Shown: positions 25,412 through 34,243 of the stretch, piece by piece
Layout of the letters: every line of letters begins with the position of its first letter
Position numbering within the stretch: the stretch's first letter is position 1
Source of the DNA: Terriglobia bacterium
Lineage (GTDB): Bacteria; Acidobacteriota; Terriglobia; Bryobacterales; Bryobacteraceae
Length of the DNA: 50,926 bases
Assembly: GCA_020073345.1 (NCBI GenBank)
Contig: JAIQFI010000045.1
Span: 1 to 50,926 of the forward strand
Direction of reading: 5' to 3'
Notes under the pieces: generated by a model
The model's database searches: none
The model's input: the letters and a program-made list of their open reading frames with translations, nothing else
Told to the model about the DNA's origin: nothing
Program-made: the position numbers and the translations under genes

Positions 25412-26334
25412 ACGCAGCCGAGTATCCGATTCCGGCCCGTCTCAATCTGGCAATGAGCTTCGGCACATTGGCGGTTCTGGTGACGATCCTCGGGCTAGCT
25501 GGGCGCGTAGCGAGCGGATGGAGCCTGTTCGGCCTGGCCGCTGTGTACGGCGTCGTGATGAACACGGGCTATGCGCTGATCCACGAATCCGAGCATGGCA
25601 TTCTGCACCCCAATCGGAAGCTTAATATGTGGTGCGGCATCATCCTCACGCTTTTCTTCCCGGCTCCCTATCACTTTCTCAGGCAAGGGCACCTCGGTCA
25701 TCACATGCGAAATCGCTCCGATGACGAGGCCTTCGACTTCTATTTCGAGGGGGAGAGTGCGCTGTGGCGCTGGCTACAGCTATACGGTGTTCTCGTGGGC
25801 TTGTTCTGGGCCACCATCGCGCTGAGTAATGTCATCTGCGCCCTGGCGCCCGGCTTGTTGCGCAAGCCAGTGATGCATTTCGAACGCTCCACGACCGCGT
25901 TTCAGAGATCGCTCAACCCGCGCTACGAACTATGGATTCGGCTGGAAGCCCTGGCTGTTTTTGCGCTCCATGGCTCGCTGATGATGCTTTTATCCGTTCC
26001 GCCCTTGCGCTATGTAGCCGTTCTTTGTGGCTTTGGTTTTATCTGGTCGGCGATGCAGTACGCTCACCACTGGGGAACGCCACGAGACGTTTTGCGCGGA
26101 GCCCGGAATCTGCAGACGTTCCGCCTGATCGATCTGCTCTGGATGAATCACAACTGGCACCTAAACCATCACCTGCGGCCAACCGTCCCATGGATTCATC
26201 TACCCAAGCTCTTTGAGGGGCCCGAATACGAGAAGAGGGGCAGCCTGACGTGGGCCTATCTTCGGATGTGGCGTGGCCCGCGCTTCAATCCGGAGCGAGT
26301 GGAAAATCGTTTCTCCGGGAGAATCATCCAGTGA
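25408..26334 (+). CDS. fatty acid desaturase family membrane protein
   Basis: About 308 aa from a GTG at 25408 that overlaps the upstream TGA, with GAGGTGA about 5 bases before it; the ORF start at 25360 lies inside the upstream gene. Histidine boxes: HESEH (59-63), HLGHH (95-99), and NHNWHLNHH with histidines at 248, 251, 254 and 255; an extra HH lies at 220-221. Hydrophobic helices precede the first box and run through about 125-150 and 180-215. It is a diiron membrane enzyme acting on an acyl chain or related lipid, and only distantly related to the desaturase at 15.5 kb. Its end overlaps the next gene by GTGA (26331-26334). Confidence 0.9.
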   Translation: MNAAEYPIPARLNLAMSFGTLAVLVTILGLAGRVASGWSLFGLAAVYGVVMNTGYALIHESEHGILHPNRKLNMWCGIILTLFFPAPYHFLRQGHLGHHMRNRSDDEAFDFYFEGESALWRWLQLYGVLVGLFWATIALSNVICALAPGLLRKPVMHFERSTTAFQRSLNPRYELWIRLEALAVFALHGSLMMLLSVPPLRYVAVLCGFGFIWSAMQYAHHWGTPRDVLRGARNLQTFRLIDLLWMNHNWHLNHHLRPTVPWIHLPKLFEGPEYEKRGSLTWAYLRMWRGPRFNPERVENRFSGRIIQ

Positions 26335-27035
26335 CCACTGCTCCGGGGATGGAGACCACGCGACTCGCGGTCTCAGCCTATCCGGTGCGGCTGCGTGTAT
26401 GGATGTTAATTCTCAATCTTTTTCCGCTGGCTCATGTGTCCATGATGGTCGCCATTGCCGTTGCGAACCTGCCGGTTTGGGTCCGGCTCACGGGTGTTCT
26501 GGTCAGCTTGCTCATCCTGCCTCCGTTACTCGCTCGACTCGTGCACGCGCTTTCGCCGGTTCGCTCCGGAAGGATCGCCGTGGAGACTCCGGGCTTTCTC
26601 GCCTGGTGGGCAACGGCGCAATTCCAGATGATCTTCAACCGCCTCCCGGTGATCGAGGAGTTGATGCGTATTGTGCCGGGCTTGTACTCGAACTGGCTGC
26701 GGTTGTGGGGCTCGCGCATTGGCCGGCTAACCTTCTGGTCGCCGGGGATGGTCGTGCTCGACCGTGAGTATCTCGATTTAGGGGACGATGTTGTGTTCGG
26801 CGCGGGAGTGCGCTTGAACGGTCACGTTATTTTGCGCAATCGGCATGGACGCCTGGAACTAGCGCTGGCACCTATCAAGATCGGGTCCGGTGCCTCGATC
26901 GGCGGGTATTCTCTGATAACGGCTGGAACCGAAATCGCGCCGGGCGAGTCAACCCGGGCGCATTTACTGTCACCACCGTTCACGGTATGGCGGGACGGGA
27001 AAAGATGGAAAGGGGTGGACGATGAATCGTTCTAG
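26331..27035 (+). CDS. membrane-anchored left-handed beta-helix acyltransferase-like protein
   Basis: 234 aa from GTG 26331, overlapping the desaturase stop. Two hydrophobic helices near residues 22-70 are followed by a soluble part with hexapeptide-like turns: LDLGDDVVFGAGVRLNGHVIL, then IKIGSGASIGGYSLITAGTEIAPGE. These [LIV]GxxxxI-type repeats build a left-handed beta-helix, as in acyltransferases of the LpxA/CysE class. There are too few coils for a classical trimeric enzyme, so it may be a truncated or accessory form. Terminal VWRDGKRWKGV closes the fold. Its position suggests a role in acyl transfer onto the product. The stop overlaps the next gene by 14 bases. Confidence 0.65.
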   Translation: MTTAPGMETTRLAVSAYPVRLRVWMLILNLFPLAHVSMMVAIAVANLPVWVRLTGVLVSLLILPPLLARLVHALSPVRSGRIAVETPGFLAWWATAQFQMIFNRLPVIEELMRIVPGLYSNWLRLWGSRIGRLTFWSPGMVVLDREYLDLGDDVVFGAGVRLNGHVILRNRHGRLELALAPIKIGSGASIGGYSLITAGTEIAPGESTRAHLLSPPFTVWRDGKRWKGVDDESF

Positions 27036-27603
27036 TTGGGCGCTGTTCCTGCTGGGCTCCGTGCTGAGCGGGCAGAATGCAACACAGCGATCTCCCGACG
27101 AAGAGGCAGAGTGGGTGAAGATCCGGGAGGTCAAGGCGATCTATGAGGATGCGGTCAGTTCCAACCAGATTGAGAAGCTGCGTCCTTATATCGCCAGCAA
27201 CTTTCACGGTGTTCTGGTAACAGGCGCCGAAGCGCGATCCTTCGATGACCTACTCAAGCGTAACCAGGAAATCCGGGATCTCATCGGCGCAGGAGGAAGC
27301 TACAAGGTTGCGATCAATTATGATCCTGGCACCATGTTCGGTAACATCGCCGTTGCGAACGGAACAGCCGAAGAGTCCATCGTGACGGGCGGCGGCAAGA
27401 AATTCAATTTTGTATCTCGCTGGCTCGTGAATATGGTCAAGGAAGACGGTTCGTGGAAGCTTTATCGTTTTCAGGCGACGCTGGACCCCGTGGATAACGT
27501 TTTCGTGCAGGATACGGTGAAGTATAACCGCATGGTTTTCGGCGGCGGCGCCTTGGTGATTGGGGCTCTTCTTGGTTTTGTAATTCGTGGATTCCGACGC
27601 TGA
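27022..27603 (+). CDS. SnoaL/NTF2-like (DUF4440-type) exported protein with C-terminal helix
   Basis: 193 aa. The N-terminus is a signal peptide (LFLLGSVLSGQNA). A cone-shaped NTF2-like domain follows: REVKAIYEDAVSSNQIEKLRP, IASNFHGVLVTG, and VSRWLVNMVKEDGSWKLYRF, the last being the classic SnoaL/DUF4440 ending. A final helix (GGGALVIGALLGFVIRGFRR) probably anchors it in the membrane, leaving the domain outside the cytoplasm. NTF2-like folds act as cyclases, isomerases or simple ligand binders. No catalytic pair is obvious. It overlaps both neighbours (14 and 17 bases), so it belongs to the operon. Confidence 0.75.
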   Translation: MNRSSWALFLLGSVLSGQNATQRSPDEEAEWVKIREVKAIYEDAVSSNQIEKLRPYIASNFHGVLVTGAEARSFDDLLKRNQEIRDLIGAGGSYKVAINYDPGTMFGNIAVANGTAEESIVTGGGKKFNFVSRWLVNMVKEDGSWKLYRFQATLDPVDNVFVQDTVKYNRMVFGGGALVIGALLGFVIRGFRR

Positions 27604-28291
27604 GTCTTCCACGTTGGAGCCCTTCAAGACCCGACTTCTCGTATACGCGCGCTGGAGCATCGGGCTCACGATCTTATTTGTGATCACTTACTACACCACG
27701 AACTGGCTTGCTGCGCAACGGACAACTCACTGGCGACTCTACTTCGATTGGGAACTCGGAGTTCCCTTTGTGCCCTGGATGATCTACGTCTACCTTTCGT
27801 TCAACCTGTTGGCAGTCTGGCCACTCTTTCTCTTAGATGTGGCAGGCATCCAACGGTTCGGTCGAACGTTTGCACTCGCAACGTTAGTAGCCGCTGTGGC
27901 TCACCTGGCATTCCCAGCAGATCTGGGCTGGTCGCGCGTAACTTCGGTTCCGAATTATCCAGTGTTCGCTCGATTCTTCGCATTCGATCGGCCCTACAAC
28001 CTCGTCCCATCTCTGCACGTGGGCTACAGCACTCTGACGTCGATGGTGATATGGAATGCCTCAAGACACTTATGGGTCCGAATCCTGGCCGCTGGCTGGC
28101 TCGGGTTGTTAATCTGTTCAGTCTTTCTAATCCACCAGCATCACTTGGCGGACGTTGTTGGTGGCCTCGTGTTGGCGATCATCAGCTACAGATGGTTTGC
28201 TAGGATCTCGAAAACAAGGGAATGGACGGTATCCAGTAGAAGCCTACGCGCCACGGGGATTCCAAGGAAACCTATGTCACCGGCGAAATGA
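27587..28291 (+). CDS. PAP2-superfamily membrane phosphatase (Aur1/Ipt1-like)
   Basis: 234 aa with about six hydrophobic helices. Two motifs of the PAP2 active site are present: LVPSLHVGYSTL (PSxH type) and LIHQHHLADVVGGL (HxxxD type). The arrangement, with the motif in the second half and PSLHV spelling, resembles inositolphosphotransferase/phosphatidate phosphatase relatives. It would remove or transfer a phosphate on a lipid head group. The GTG at 27587 overlaps the upstream stop by 17 bases. It is the last gene of the plus operon, which gives the locus a membrane-lipid flavour. Confidence 0.85.
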   Translation: MDSDAESSTLEPFKTRLLVYARWSIGLTILFVITYYTTNWLAAQRTTHWRLYFDWELGVPFVPWMIYVYLSFNLLAVWPLFLLDVAGIQRFGRTFALATLVAAVAHLAFPADLGWSRVTSVPNYPVFARFFAFDRPYNLVPSLHVGYSTLTSMVIWNASRHLWVRILAAGWLGLLICSVFLIHQHHLADVVGGLVLAIISYRWFARISKTREWTVSSRSLRATGIPRKPMSPAK

Positions 28292-28378
28292 TCGTTGGCG
28301 GCTCGACAGCCTCCTACTCTCAGAACGTGCACGGCCGATCGCACGGTCAAAGCGCCCGCCGCCACCCAGTTACTAACC

Positions 28379-28407
28379 TGTCGTGCAACCGAGCGGTAAC
28401 ATGACAA
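28379..28407. promoter_or_regulatory. palindrome, TetR-type operator candidate (right)
   Basis: Left arm TGTCGTGCAACCG and right arm CGGTAACATGACAA around AG. Compared with the palindrome at 15203-15232, the right arm keeps CGGT..CATGACAA and the left arm keeps TGTC.TG..ACCG. The site is 87 bases beyond the PAP2 stop codon. It falls at the decayed end of the hydrolase pseudogene, where it might once have controlled another gene. Confidence 0.45.
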
Positions 28408-28429
28408 GCCCACGCTCCAGTTGGCAGCG

Positions 28430-28680
28430 CTAGTGTCAGCCACCTGCAATAGCCGGAGCCCGCGAGAAAGATCAGCGGTGCGCGATTTGCCGCCCCAGTC
28501 ATGGTACGCCAAGCGTGCCCCATTCACTTGGATCAAATAGCTGGACGGGAATCCTATAGGCTCGGCCGCAAGGATCGGCAGGGCCATGAGGGAGGCGACA
28601 CATGAGATAAACGCGAGTATCCGAGGAAAATGATGGCTCAGCGGCTTGGAAAGAGTCCTGTAAACGGAATGCGAAGTCAT
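28430..28680 (-). pseudogene. alpha/beta-hydrolase N-terminal remnant, frameshifted
   Basis: The ATG at 28680 opens a frame with a signal sequence (LAFISCVASLMALPILAAE), then SYLIQVNGARLAYHDWGGK, the usual beginning of acidobacterial alpha/beta-hydrolases. After about 28486 the frame loses the family pattern, while the neighbouring frame reads PLIFLAGSG, the expected next strand. A single indel near 28480 explains this. Nothing of the nucleophile elbow or catalytic triad can be found downstream, so the gene is also truncated. It is antisense to the end of the biosynthetic locus and marks its right border. Confidence 0.65.
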
Positions 28681-28859
28681 CGCCCATTTCTTAGTAACCC
28701 TGCAAAACGGCGTAGTGTAGACGGACCTGCGCCGAAAGAGTGTTCCGAAGCCAAAAACGAACTCCCTGATCCCGCGAGGCTGTACTTACGGTACTGGGCT
28801 GTGCCGAAACTTCAACCTTCTGGCTCGGACGGATAGGCCATGGGTTCCACTGGATTTAC

Positions 28860-28946
28860 AGTTGAGTACTGATAACGGCTCTCGCCTTGACCGATCAGGG
28901 AGAGCACTTCAGAGTGCCCGAATCTGTCGCCGGGAGAAAGCGGCAT
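28860..28946 (-). pseudogene. N-terminal remnant of serine/threonine kinase
   Basis: From the ATG at 28946 the minus strand reads MPLSPGDRFG and then EVLSLIGQGE, which lines up with the start of the intact kinase at 34102 (MPLSVGDKLG, then ISLIGKGG). The glycine loop is cut after GQGE and the next residues show no kinase features. About 20 codons survive. Confidence 0.55.
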
Positions 28947-28949
28947 CCG

Positions 28950-29415
28950 TTTGTCAGGGCTAAGTTTAGCCAATCAGCAAGCACATGAGTCCTGAGCGAC
29001 GGCGTAACCGGACGCTACTTTTCAAGTTCGCTGTTCGGCTTGGAGTTGAGCTTCCGAAAAAGTAGTGGAAGTATAGCGACGATCCGGTCGGAACCAAATC
29101 TGACGCTTCCCACAACGCCGTCTGGACAACGACGGGTCAGGGCGTAGCTGGGTTTGACGTAAGGCCGGATTCTCGGCTGCCCTTGGTCGCCGCGCCCACG
29201 TGGTCGAATTGCTTCGTCCGCTTGACTCCGAGGCCGACGACAATCATCGGGATTGGGGGGGGCAGTGGTGAACACCGCGGTCGAACGGTATACGCGCTAG
29301 CGAGAAGAATCGTCGGCAATCCGGAACGTATGCACTTGGACGTGCGGTTGCCAAACCGTCGAAATGTGCGCCGGACACACGCCTTCAATCGTGCAATATA
29401 CCTGCTCTACCGTGG
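28950..29415. other. intergenic, no supported gene
   Basis: Several overlapping short ORFs on both strands have no recognisable domain. Given the remnants on either side this is probably decayed coding sequence, but I cannot name it. Confidence 0.35.
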
Positions 29416-30546
29416 CTAATTCTCAGAAGGCTTTTCCACCTTGTCGATGACCATGACGTCGACGGGCGCCTTGGTCGATTCCAGCTTCAATCCCAGCTGC
29501 TGCTGGAAGGCGGTGAACAGATCCGGAGCGGCATCGGGATTGTCGGCCGCGGGAGGTGGAGGGCCACCAATAAGCGCCGCCTGAGCCGGATCGGGTGTGA
29601 AGGTCAACGTGAAGTCGTACCTTTCGGAAAGGCCCGACTGGTCCACCACAGGTTTATCTAACGAGTTTTGCAACACCGCGGCGATTTGCGATAGTGGCGC
29701 GTTCCTGAAGGTGATCCTCGTTCCCGATGCAGTTCTTCCGAAAGACCATCCGGGAATGCCCTTCGGATCGTCCTGGCTCTTGATAATTTTCGCTCCGGTT
29801 TTTGCGATCCCGATCGCGTATACCGAGAGATCTCTCTTCTCGAAATGGAATTTGAGCTGGAAGCGATCGGCCAGCAGCTTCTGAATCATCATCTTCATCT
29901 GGTCAACGTTGGGCTGCCCCAGCGCATCGGGCTTTCCCGCCAGGTCGAACTTGTCCGATTCCGTCCAGGCCGGTCCGCCGGTAAGCTGCTTGGGATGGAG
30001 CCAGTAAGCCAAGTTGATCAGATCGTGCACGGTCACGTTCGTTGTGATAACCTCGGCGCCTCTCAACGTAATTATTTGGCCCGGCCTGGCAGGATCGCTC
30101 GGCCTGATCGTGGCCACTTCGAATGCGGGATTCGCATTCGCCGCCATCCGTACTGGCGGAGGTGAAGGTTCCGGAATCGCCCAGGCGGTCTCGGGAGTGG
30201 CGCGTGCCAGGTTCAAGGCCAGCGGCGCGCCTTGGGTCCACGTCCCCGCGATCGAGTTTCCGTCCCCGCTCAACCTTCCTTCATAGTTGCCGTTTAGGGC
30301 GGGAATTGTCATTTTTACGGTCGAACCGTCCCGTATGATCGTGGTCGCGATAGGCGCCGATGGTTGGTCGACGGTGCGGAGCGAAGCCGTCAGCTTGTCA
30401 TTTTCCAGCGCGATCTTAAACACGATGCGCACTTTTTGCGGGCCGGCCTGCAATGTGCCCTGCCAATTGCCGGTTATATTCTGGGCTTGCAACGCGCTTC
30501 CCTGCAACACCGCGAGAGCCATCATCCACAACGTCAACTTTTTCAT
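29416..30546 (-). CDS. TIGR03435 family exported protein
   Basis: 376 aa from the ATG at 30546, preceded by AGGAGGT at good spacing. Signal peptide MKKLTLWMMALAVLQGSALQ. An N-terminal lipocalin-like beta region (NITGNWQGTLQAG, then LSGDGNSIAGTW) precedes the TIGR03435 body: FEVATIRPSDP, YWLHPKQLTGGPAW, MIQKLLADRFQLKFHFEKR and YDFTLTFTPDP. This family is strongly expanded in Solibacter and relatives and is the best taxonomic hint in the window. Its function is unknown; an extracytoplasmic role is inferred from the signal peptide. It stands alone. Confidence 0.9.
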   Translation of the reverse strand: MKKLTLWMMALAVLQGSALQAQNITGNWQGTLQAGPQKVRIVFKIALENDKLTASLRTVDQPSAPIATTIIRDGSTVKMTIPALNGNYEGRLSGDGNSIAGTWTQGAPLALNLARATPETAWAIPEPSPPPVRMAANANPAFEVATIRPSDPARPGQIITLRGAEVITTNVTVHDLINLAYWLHPKQLTGGPAWTESDKFDLAGKPDALGQPNVDQMKMMIQKLLADRFQLKFHFEKRDLSVYAIGIAKTGAKIIKSQDDPKGIPGWSFGRTASGTRITFRNAPLSQIAAVLQNSLDKPVVDQSGLSERYDFTLTFTPDPAQAALIGGPPPPAADNPDAAPDLFTAFQQQLGLKLESTKAPVDVMVIDKVEKPSEN

Positions 30547-31017
30547 CGGCGACCTCCTGTTTCCCTCGCTCATCAAATAAAGCTGATCAAGTAAAGATGA
30601 TGTCACGGACGCATTGGCTCAGCAACGGGTCGCCGCGCCTCAACGTGGATCGTCGCGATACCCAAAGCATCCTCTAGCCCGGCTGGTCGAATGACCATTC
30701 GCGAATTCGACCGCTCGAGGGAAGTTAATCGTTTTGCACCTATCGCATTCCGCACTGATGACGCGCGATCTGCGCACACCATACTTGCGGGCCGGAAGTC
30801 AGCTTCTGGGAAGGTTCAGTTTTGACGTGCCAGGCTCGTCGAAGTGACCTGTTCTTCTCTCGGCTGGCCGTCAACTTCTGAATCATAGCGTATCCGGTAG
30901 TTATCCAGGTCGACGACTCGACCTCCGGTGCGTTCAGGAATGCGCAGAGTGGTTATGACTCTGCCTGCAATGCTGGTGGCTTTGGGCCTATGTCTGCCAG
31001 CGCAATCGGCTTCGAAA
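30547..31017. other. intergenic, no intact gene
   Basis: The upstream region of the TIGR03435 gene, with its ribosome site at about 30551-30558. A plus-strand frame with a signal-like stretch starts at 30928 and runs into the PQQ-enzyme remnant. Otherwise nothing is recognisable. Confidence 0.35.
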
Positions 31018-31245
31018 GGCTCGGCCATCGACGCCGATACGGGAGGGGTGCGCTGGAAGTCGCCCACGCCCGGATCGGTCCTGTGGCGCAACTCCACGGG
31101 CGCGGCTCTGGGCGGCGGTGTCATCACTTATCGAACGGGTGAACACCAACGCGTGGCGGTGGCTGCCGGCATGAGCCCCGCGAACCGGCCGCTGCCGAAA
31201 ACTACCTGGGCGCGTGATCGTGTATAGTCTCCCGCAGAAAACAGC
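31018..31245 (+). pseudogene. C-terminal remnant of a PQQ-dependent dehydrogenase
   Basis: The frame reads AIDADTGGVRWKSPTPGS, then GGGVITYRTGEHQRVAVAAG, the closing blades of a quinoprotein dehydrogenase. It then stops at 31225, while the next frame continues VIVYSLPQ, the expected family ending. So there is a frameshift near 31215 and the preceding about 500 residues are lost. An in-frame ATG at 30928 with a hydrophobic stretch happens to sit upstream but is unlikely to be its own signal peptide. It is unrelated by position to the intact PQQ gene at 3.0-5.0 kb. Confidence 0.65.
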
Positions 31246-31474
31246 TATTCCCGATTGGCCGCCGTCGATTCGCCCAGAAAGTAGTTTCCGGATTGCCGAC
31301 CATACGGACGGAACTCCTAATTCGACGCTTCGAATGACGCCGTCTTGCCAAGCCCGCTGTTCCGTATCAGCGATGACCAGGTGTTAACGGGCTAGCATCT
31401 CAAGGCGGGACCCGGCGAAACAGAGAACTGTCCAGGCGCTTGCTAGATCCAATTCCCAGGCCCAATCACTGAGA

Positions 31475-34102
31475 CTAGTGCCCCGGCGCCCTCTGCTTCA
31501 CATCTTCGAACCAATTGAGCACTACCTGGATCTGCGGCGCTGCCGAGCCTGTCTGGGTCTGTCCTGCGGCAACAACGCCGATGAATTTGCCATTGGGAAG
31601 AATGTCGAAATTCCTGGGGACGCTGGATGCGCGAGTTTCGAATCCAGATCTTGGCGCCTCGACGGGGGTGCCGAAGCTAACCGTCGGCTGCGTGTTGAAG
31701 GTCACCGACACCAGCCGGCGGTTTCCGGGAATGTAAAACAACTCTTTTCCATCGGGGGACCAAAGCGGATGGTGATCGTCCCGCACTTGCGGGGCCTGAT
31801 ACTTGGCTCCCGTGGGCGGAAATGGCTGCACGTAGACGCGCTGATCGCTGGCGGAATAGGCCACCCAGTGTCCGTCTGGTGAGAACTCAGACCTGCCCGC
31901 GAACCCGCTCGGAACTTCGGCAAAGACCGTGGATTTCTTATCGCGCAGGGAGAAGGTCCGGACAGCTGCGGTGCCAGCCTTGCCCCAATCGAACAACAGC
32001 GTTTGGCCATCCCGCGACCAGGACGATGGCCTGTGGCTCTCCCCCTTGTCGGGTTTGGTGAGACGCTCCGCCGGACTGCTACCATCGGCTCGCTGCCACC
32101 AGATGGCAAGGTCACCTTCGCGATCCGACTGGAACGTTACCCGTTCTCCGTCGGCGGACCAAACCGGATCGCGATTGGACCCCGTGCCCGGCAGCGTGAG
32201 ACGGCGCGGTGCGGCCCCGCCCGACAAATCGTAAACCCAGATACTCAATTCCTTGCCGTCGTCGATCTGGTAAGCCACTCGTTTGCCATCGCGGGTTACG
32301 CGGGGGTTGTCGTAGGCCGAGGGTGGCAAATTGAGCGGCTCGACTTGGCCCTTCGGATCAACCAGCGCCAATACGTCGTTTCCGATTCCCAAGCCGGACA
32401 CAGGGCCCGGCACGTAGATCAGCGATCCTGAGTTGGAGAAGGCGAACTGCGCGGAGCCTGTGTTGACGCGCGAGACTCCCTCGACGATGCTCACCGGTCC
32501 CGATGTGGTCTCCAGACGCCCTAGATCGAAGGGCGCCGCGAATAGGACTCCGCCGAGCGAATAAACAAGGTGCCCGGTGGGCAGATAGTGCGCATCGCTG
32601 CCTCCCTCGACCACAGTCTTGAGCGCTCCCGATTTCAGCGTTTGGACGACGATCCGCGCCTTGTCCCACGCTACGGCATTGGCGGCAGCTCCGGTCGCTA
32701 CCGTCATCAGGATGGCCTTGCCGCCGGGGAGCATTTGGGCGCCTTCGAATTGTTGGCTCTCTTTAGCCGCCACCAGAAGCTCGGGCGTACCACCATTGGG
32801 GGAAACACGAAAGATTCCCTTGTTGGGTTGTGCGAACACGATTCCATCGGGCCCCCAAGTCACACCCAAAGGGATGTCGGCAATCGGGCAAATTGTGACG
32901 GCCGCTCCTCCGCTTACAGCCACTTTCTTGAGCGTCCGGTCCACGTTGGCATAGAAGACCAGGCTCTTCCCATCGGGCGAGAATGCGGGATTCGAAATCG
33001 CGCCTCCAGCATCGGTGCCTGGAATCGCCCTGGCCGTCAGATCGGACATAGAGCGCAGATACAGCCGCACATTCGCGACATAGGCGAACTGGGTTCCATC
33101 GGGAGATATGGCTACGAACCTGTGGTTATTGGTTGTGAATTGCTGCCCCTCGCCGAGCGAGATGGGAAACCGCGTGATCGTCGGCGCAGGCGATGGCCTG
33201 AAGATCCAGGCCAAGGCCGCTGCCAGGGCCAGGAACAATACGCCGGAAAGGATCGCCCATGGGAGCCAGCGGACGTGGGCTTTCGCTGGCTGTGGTATCT
33301 CAGGCGCACGCGCCGGTTCTGTTTCCAGCAACTCCCACGCATCCCCGATGTCACGTAGTCGCTTCTTCGGATCCTTCTCCAGGCACTTCTTCAACAACCG
33401 CCGCACTTCCACCGGCGCACGTTCCAGCTCAGGCGCCTTCAGCACCACGGCCGCCAGAGTTTCTGTTAAGTCGTCATGCTGAAACAGCCGCTCGCCGGTG
33501 AGCATCTCATGCAGGACCACGCCAAACGCCCAAATGTCGGCGCGCTTGTCCACAGGCTTACCCTTCGCCTGCTCTGGAGCCATGTAGGCAGCGGTCCCAA
33601 GAATCATTCCTGCCTGTGTCGCAGCCATGCTGATCGTCGGCGAGTTTTCCGACTGGGTCGCAGGAGTCCCCCCCATCTTGGCCAGCCCGAAATCCAATAC
33701 CTTCACTGTGCCGTCCGGCTTGATTTTGATGTTGCTCGGCTTCAGGTCACGATGCACCACTCCTTTTTCGTGCGCTTCCTCCAGAGCTGCGGCGATCTGG
33801 CGGGCATAGTTAATGGCTGTATCAAACGGCATCGGTCCTTGCGGCGACTCCCCCTCCACCAGTTCCATAACAAGGTAGTTGGGTCCGACGTCGAACAGCG
33901 TGCAAATGTTGGGATGATTGAGCGCGGCGACAGCACGAACCTCGCGGTCGAAGCGCTCATTGAAGCGCTCGGCGGAGACTTTGATGGCCACATCGCGGCC
34001 TGTGCGCGGGTCGTGGGCGCTATACACCTCGCCCATCCCACCTTTACCGATCAACGAAATGATCTCGTAGGGACCGAGTTTGTCGCCGACAGAAAGCGGC
34101 AT
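31475..34102 (-). CDS. serine/threonine protein kinase with PD40/TolB-like propeller
   Basis: 875 aa, apparently intact. The cytoplasmic kinase domain is at about residues 1-265: glycine loop LIGKGGMGEVYSA, VAIKVS lysine, VVHRDLKPSNIKI catalytic loop, VLDFGLAK, and the MAPEQ segment after the activation loop. A single membrane helix (about 283-305) is followed by an extracytoplasmic propeller of PD40 repeats: ISPDGTQFAYV, FSPDGKSLVFY, SADGERVTFQSDREGD and SPDGKELFYI. The start MPLSVGDKLG is the same as in the truncated relatives nearby. It would sense something outside by its propeller and phosphorylate cytoplasmic targets; neither ligand nor target is known. No operon partner. Confidence 0.95.
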   Translation of the reverse strand: MPLSVGDKLGPYEIISLIGKGGMGEVYSAHDPRTGRDVAIKVSAERFNERFDREVRAVAALNHPNICTLFDVGPNYLVMELVEGESPQGPMPFDTAINYARQIAAALEEAHEKGVVHRDLKPSNIKIKPDGTVKVLDFGLAKMGGTPATQSENSPTISMAATQAGMILGTAAYMAPEQAKGKPVDKRADIWAFGVVLHEMLTGERLFQHDDLTETLAAVVLKAPELERAPVEVRRLLKKCLEKDPKKRLRDIGDAWELLETEPARAPEIPQPAKAHVRWLPWAILSGVLFLALAAALAWIFRPSPAPTITRFPISLGEGQQFTTNNHRFVAISPDGTQFAYVANVRLYLRSMSDLTARAIPGTDAGGAISNPAFSPDGKSLVFYANVDRTLKKVAVSGGAAVTICPIADIPLGVTWGPDGIVFAQPNKGIFRVSPNGGTPELLVAAKESQQFEGAQMLPGGKAILMTVATGAAANAVAWDKARIVVQTLKSGALKTVVEGGSDAHYLPTGHLVYSLGGVLFAAPFDLGRLETTSGPVSIVEGVSRVNTGSAQFAFSNSGSLIYVPGPVSGLGIGNDVLALVDPKGQVEPLNLPPSAYDNPRVTRDGKRVAYQIDDGKELSIWVYDLSGGAAPRRLTLPGTGSNRDPVWSADGERVTFQSDREGDLAIWWQRADGSSPAERLTKPDKGESHRPSSWSRDGQTLLFDWGKAGTAAVRTFSLRDKKSTVFAEVPSGFAGRSEFSPDGHWVAYSASDQRVYVQPFPPTGAKYQAPQVRDDHHPLWSPDGKELFYIPGNRRLVSVTFNTQPTVSFGTPVEAPRSGFETRASSVPRNFDILPNGKFIGVVAAGQTQTGSAAPQIQVVLNWFEDVKQRAPGH

Positions 34103-34243
34103 ATCAGTGATAACGGACAGTTTACCCCATCAGGAGTCAGTTAGCGCCTGGATGACGGCGCATCCGGAAGCTATCTCCGCGGCCTCGGCGGGAGGCTCCA
34201 AAGAAAGGTTAACCGGCAAAGGGAAGAAGTCGGCGCTATATGC

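Noticed and set aside
30928-31227. Possible small secreted protein with signal peptide
   Set aside because: The body matches the end of a PQQ dehydrogenase that continues in another frame, so it is a pseudogene fragment rather than a gene.
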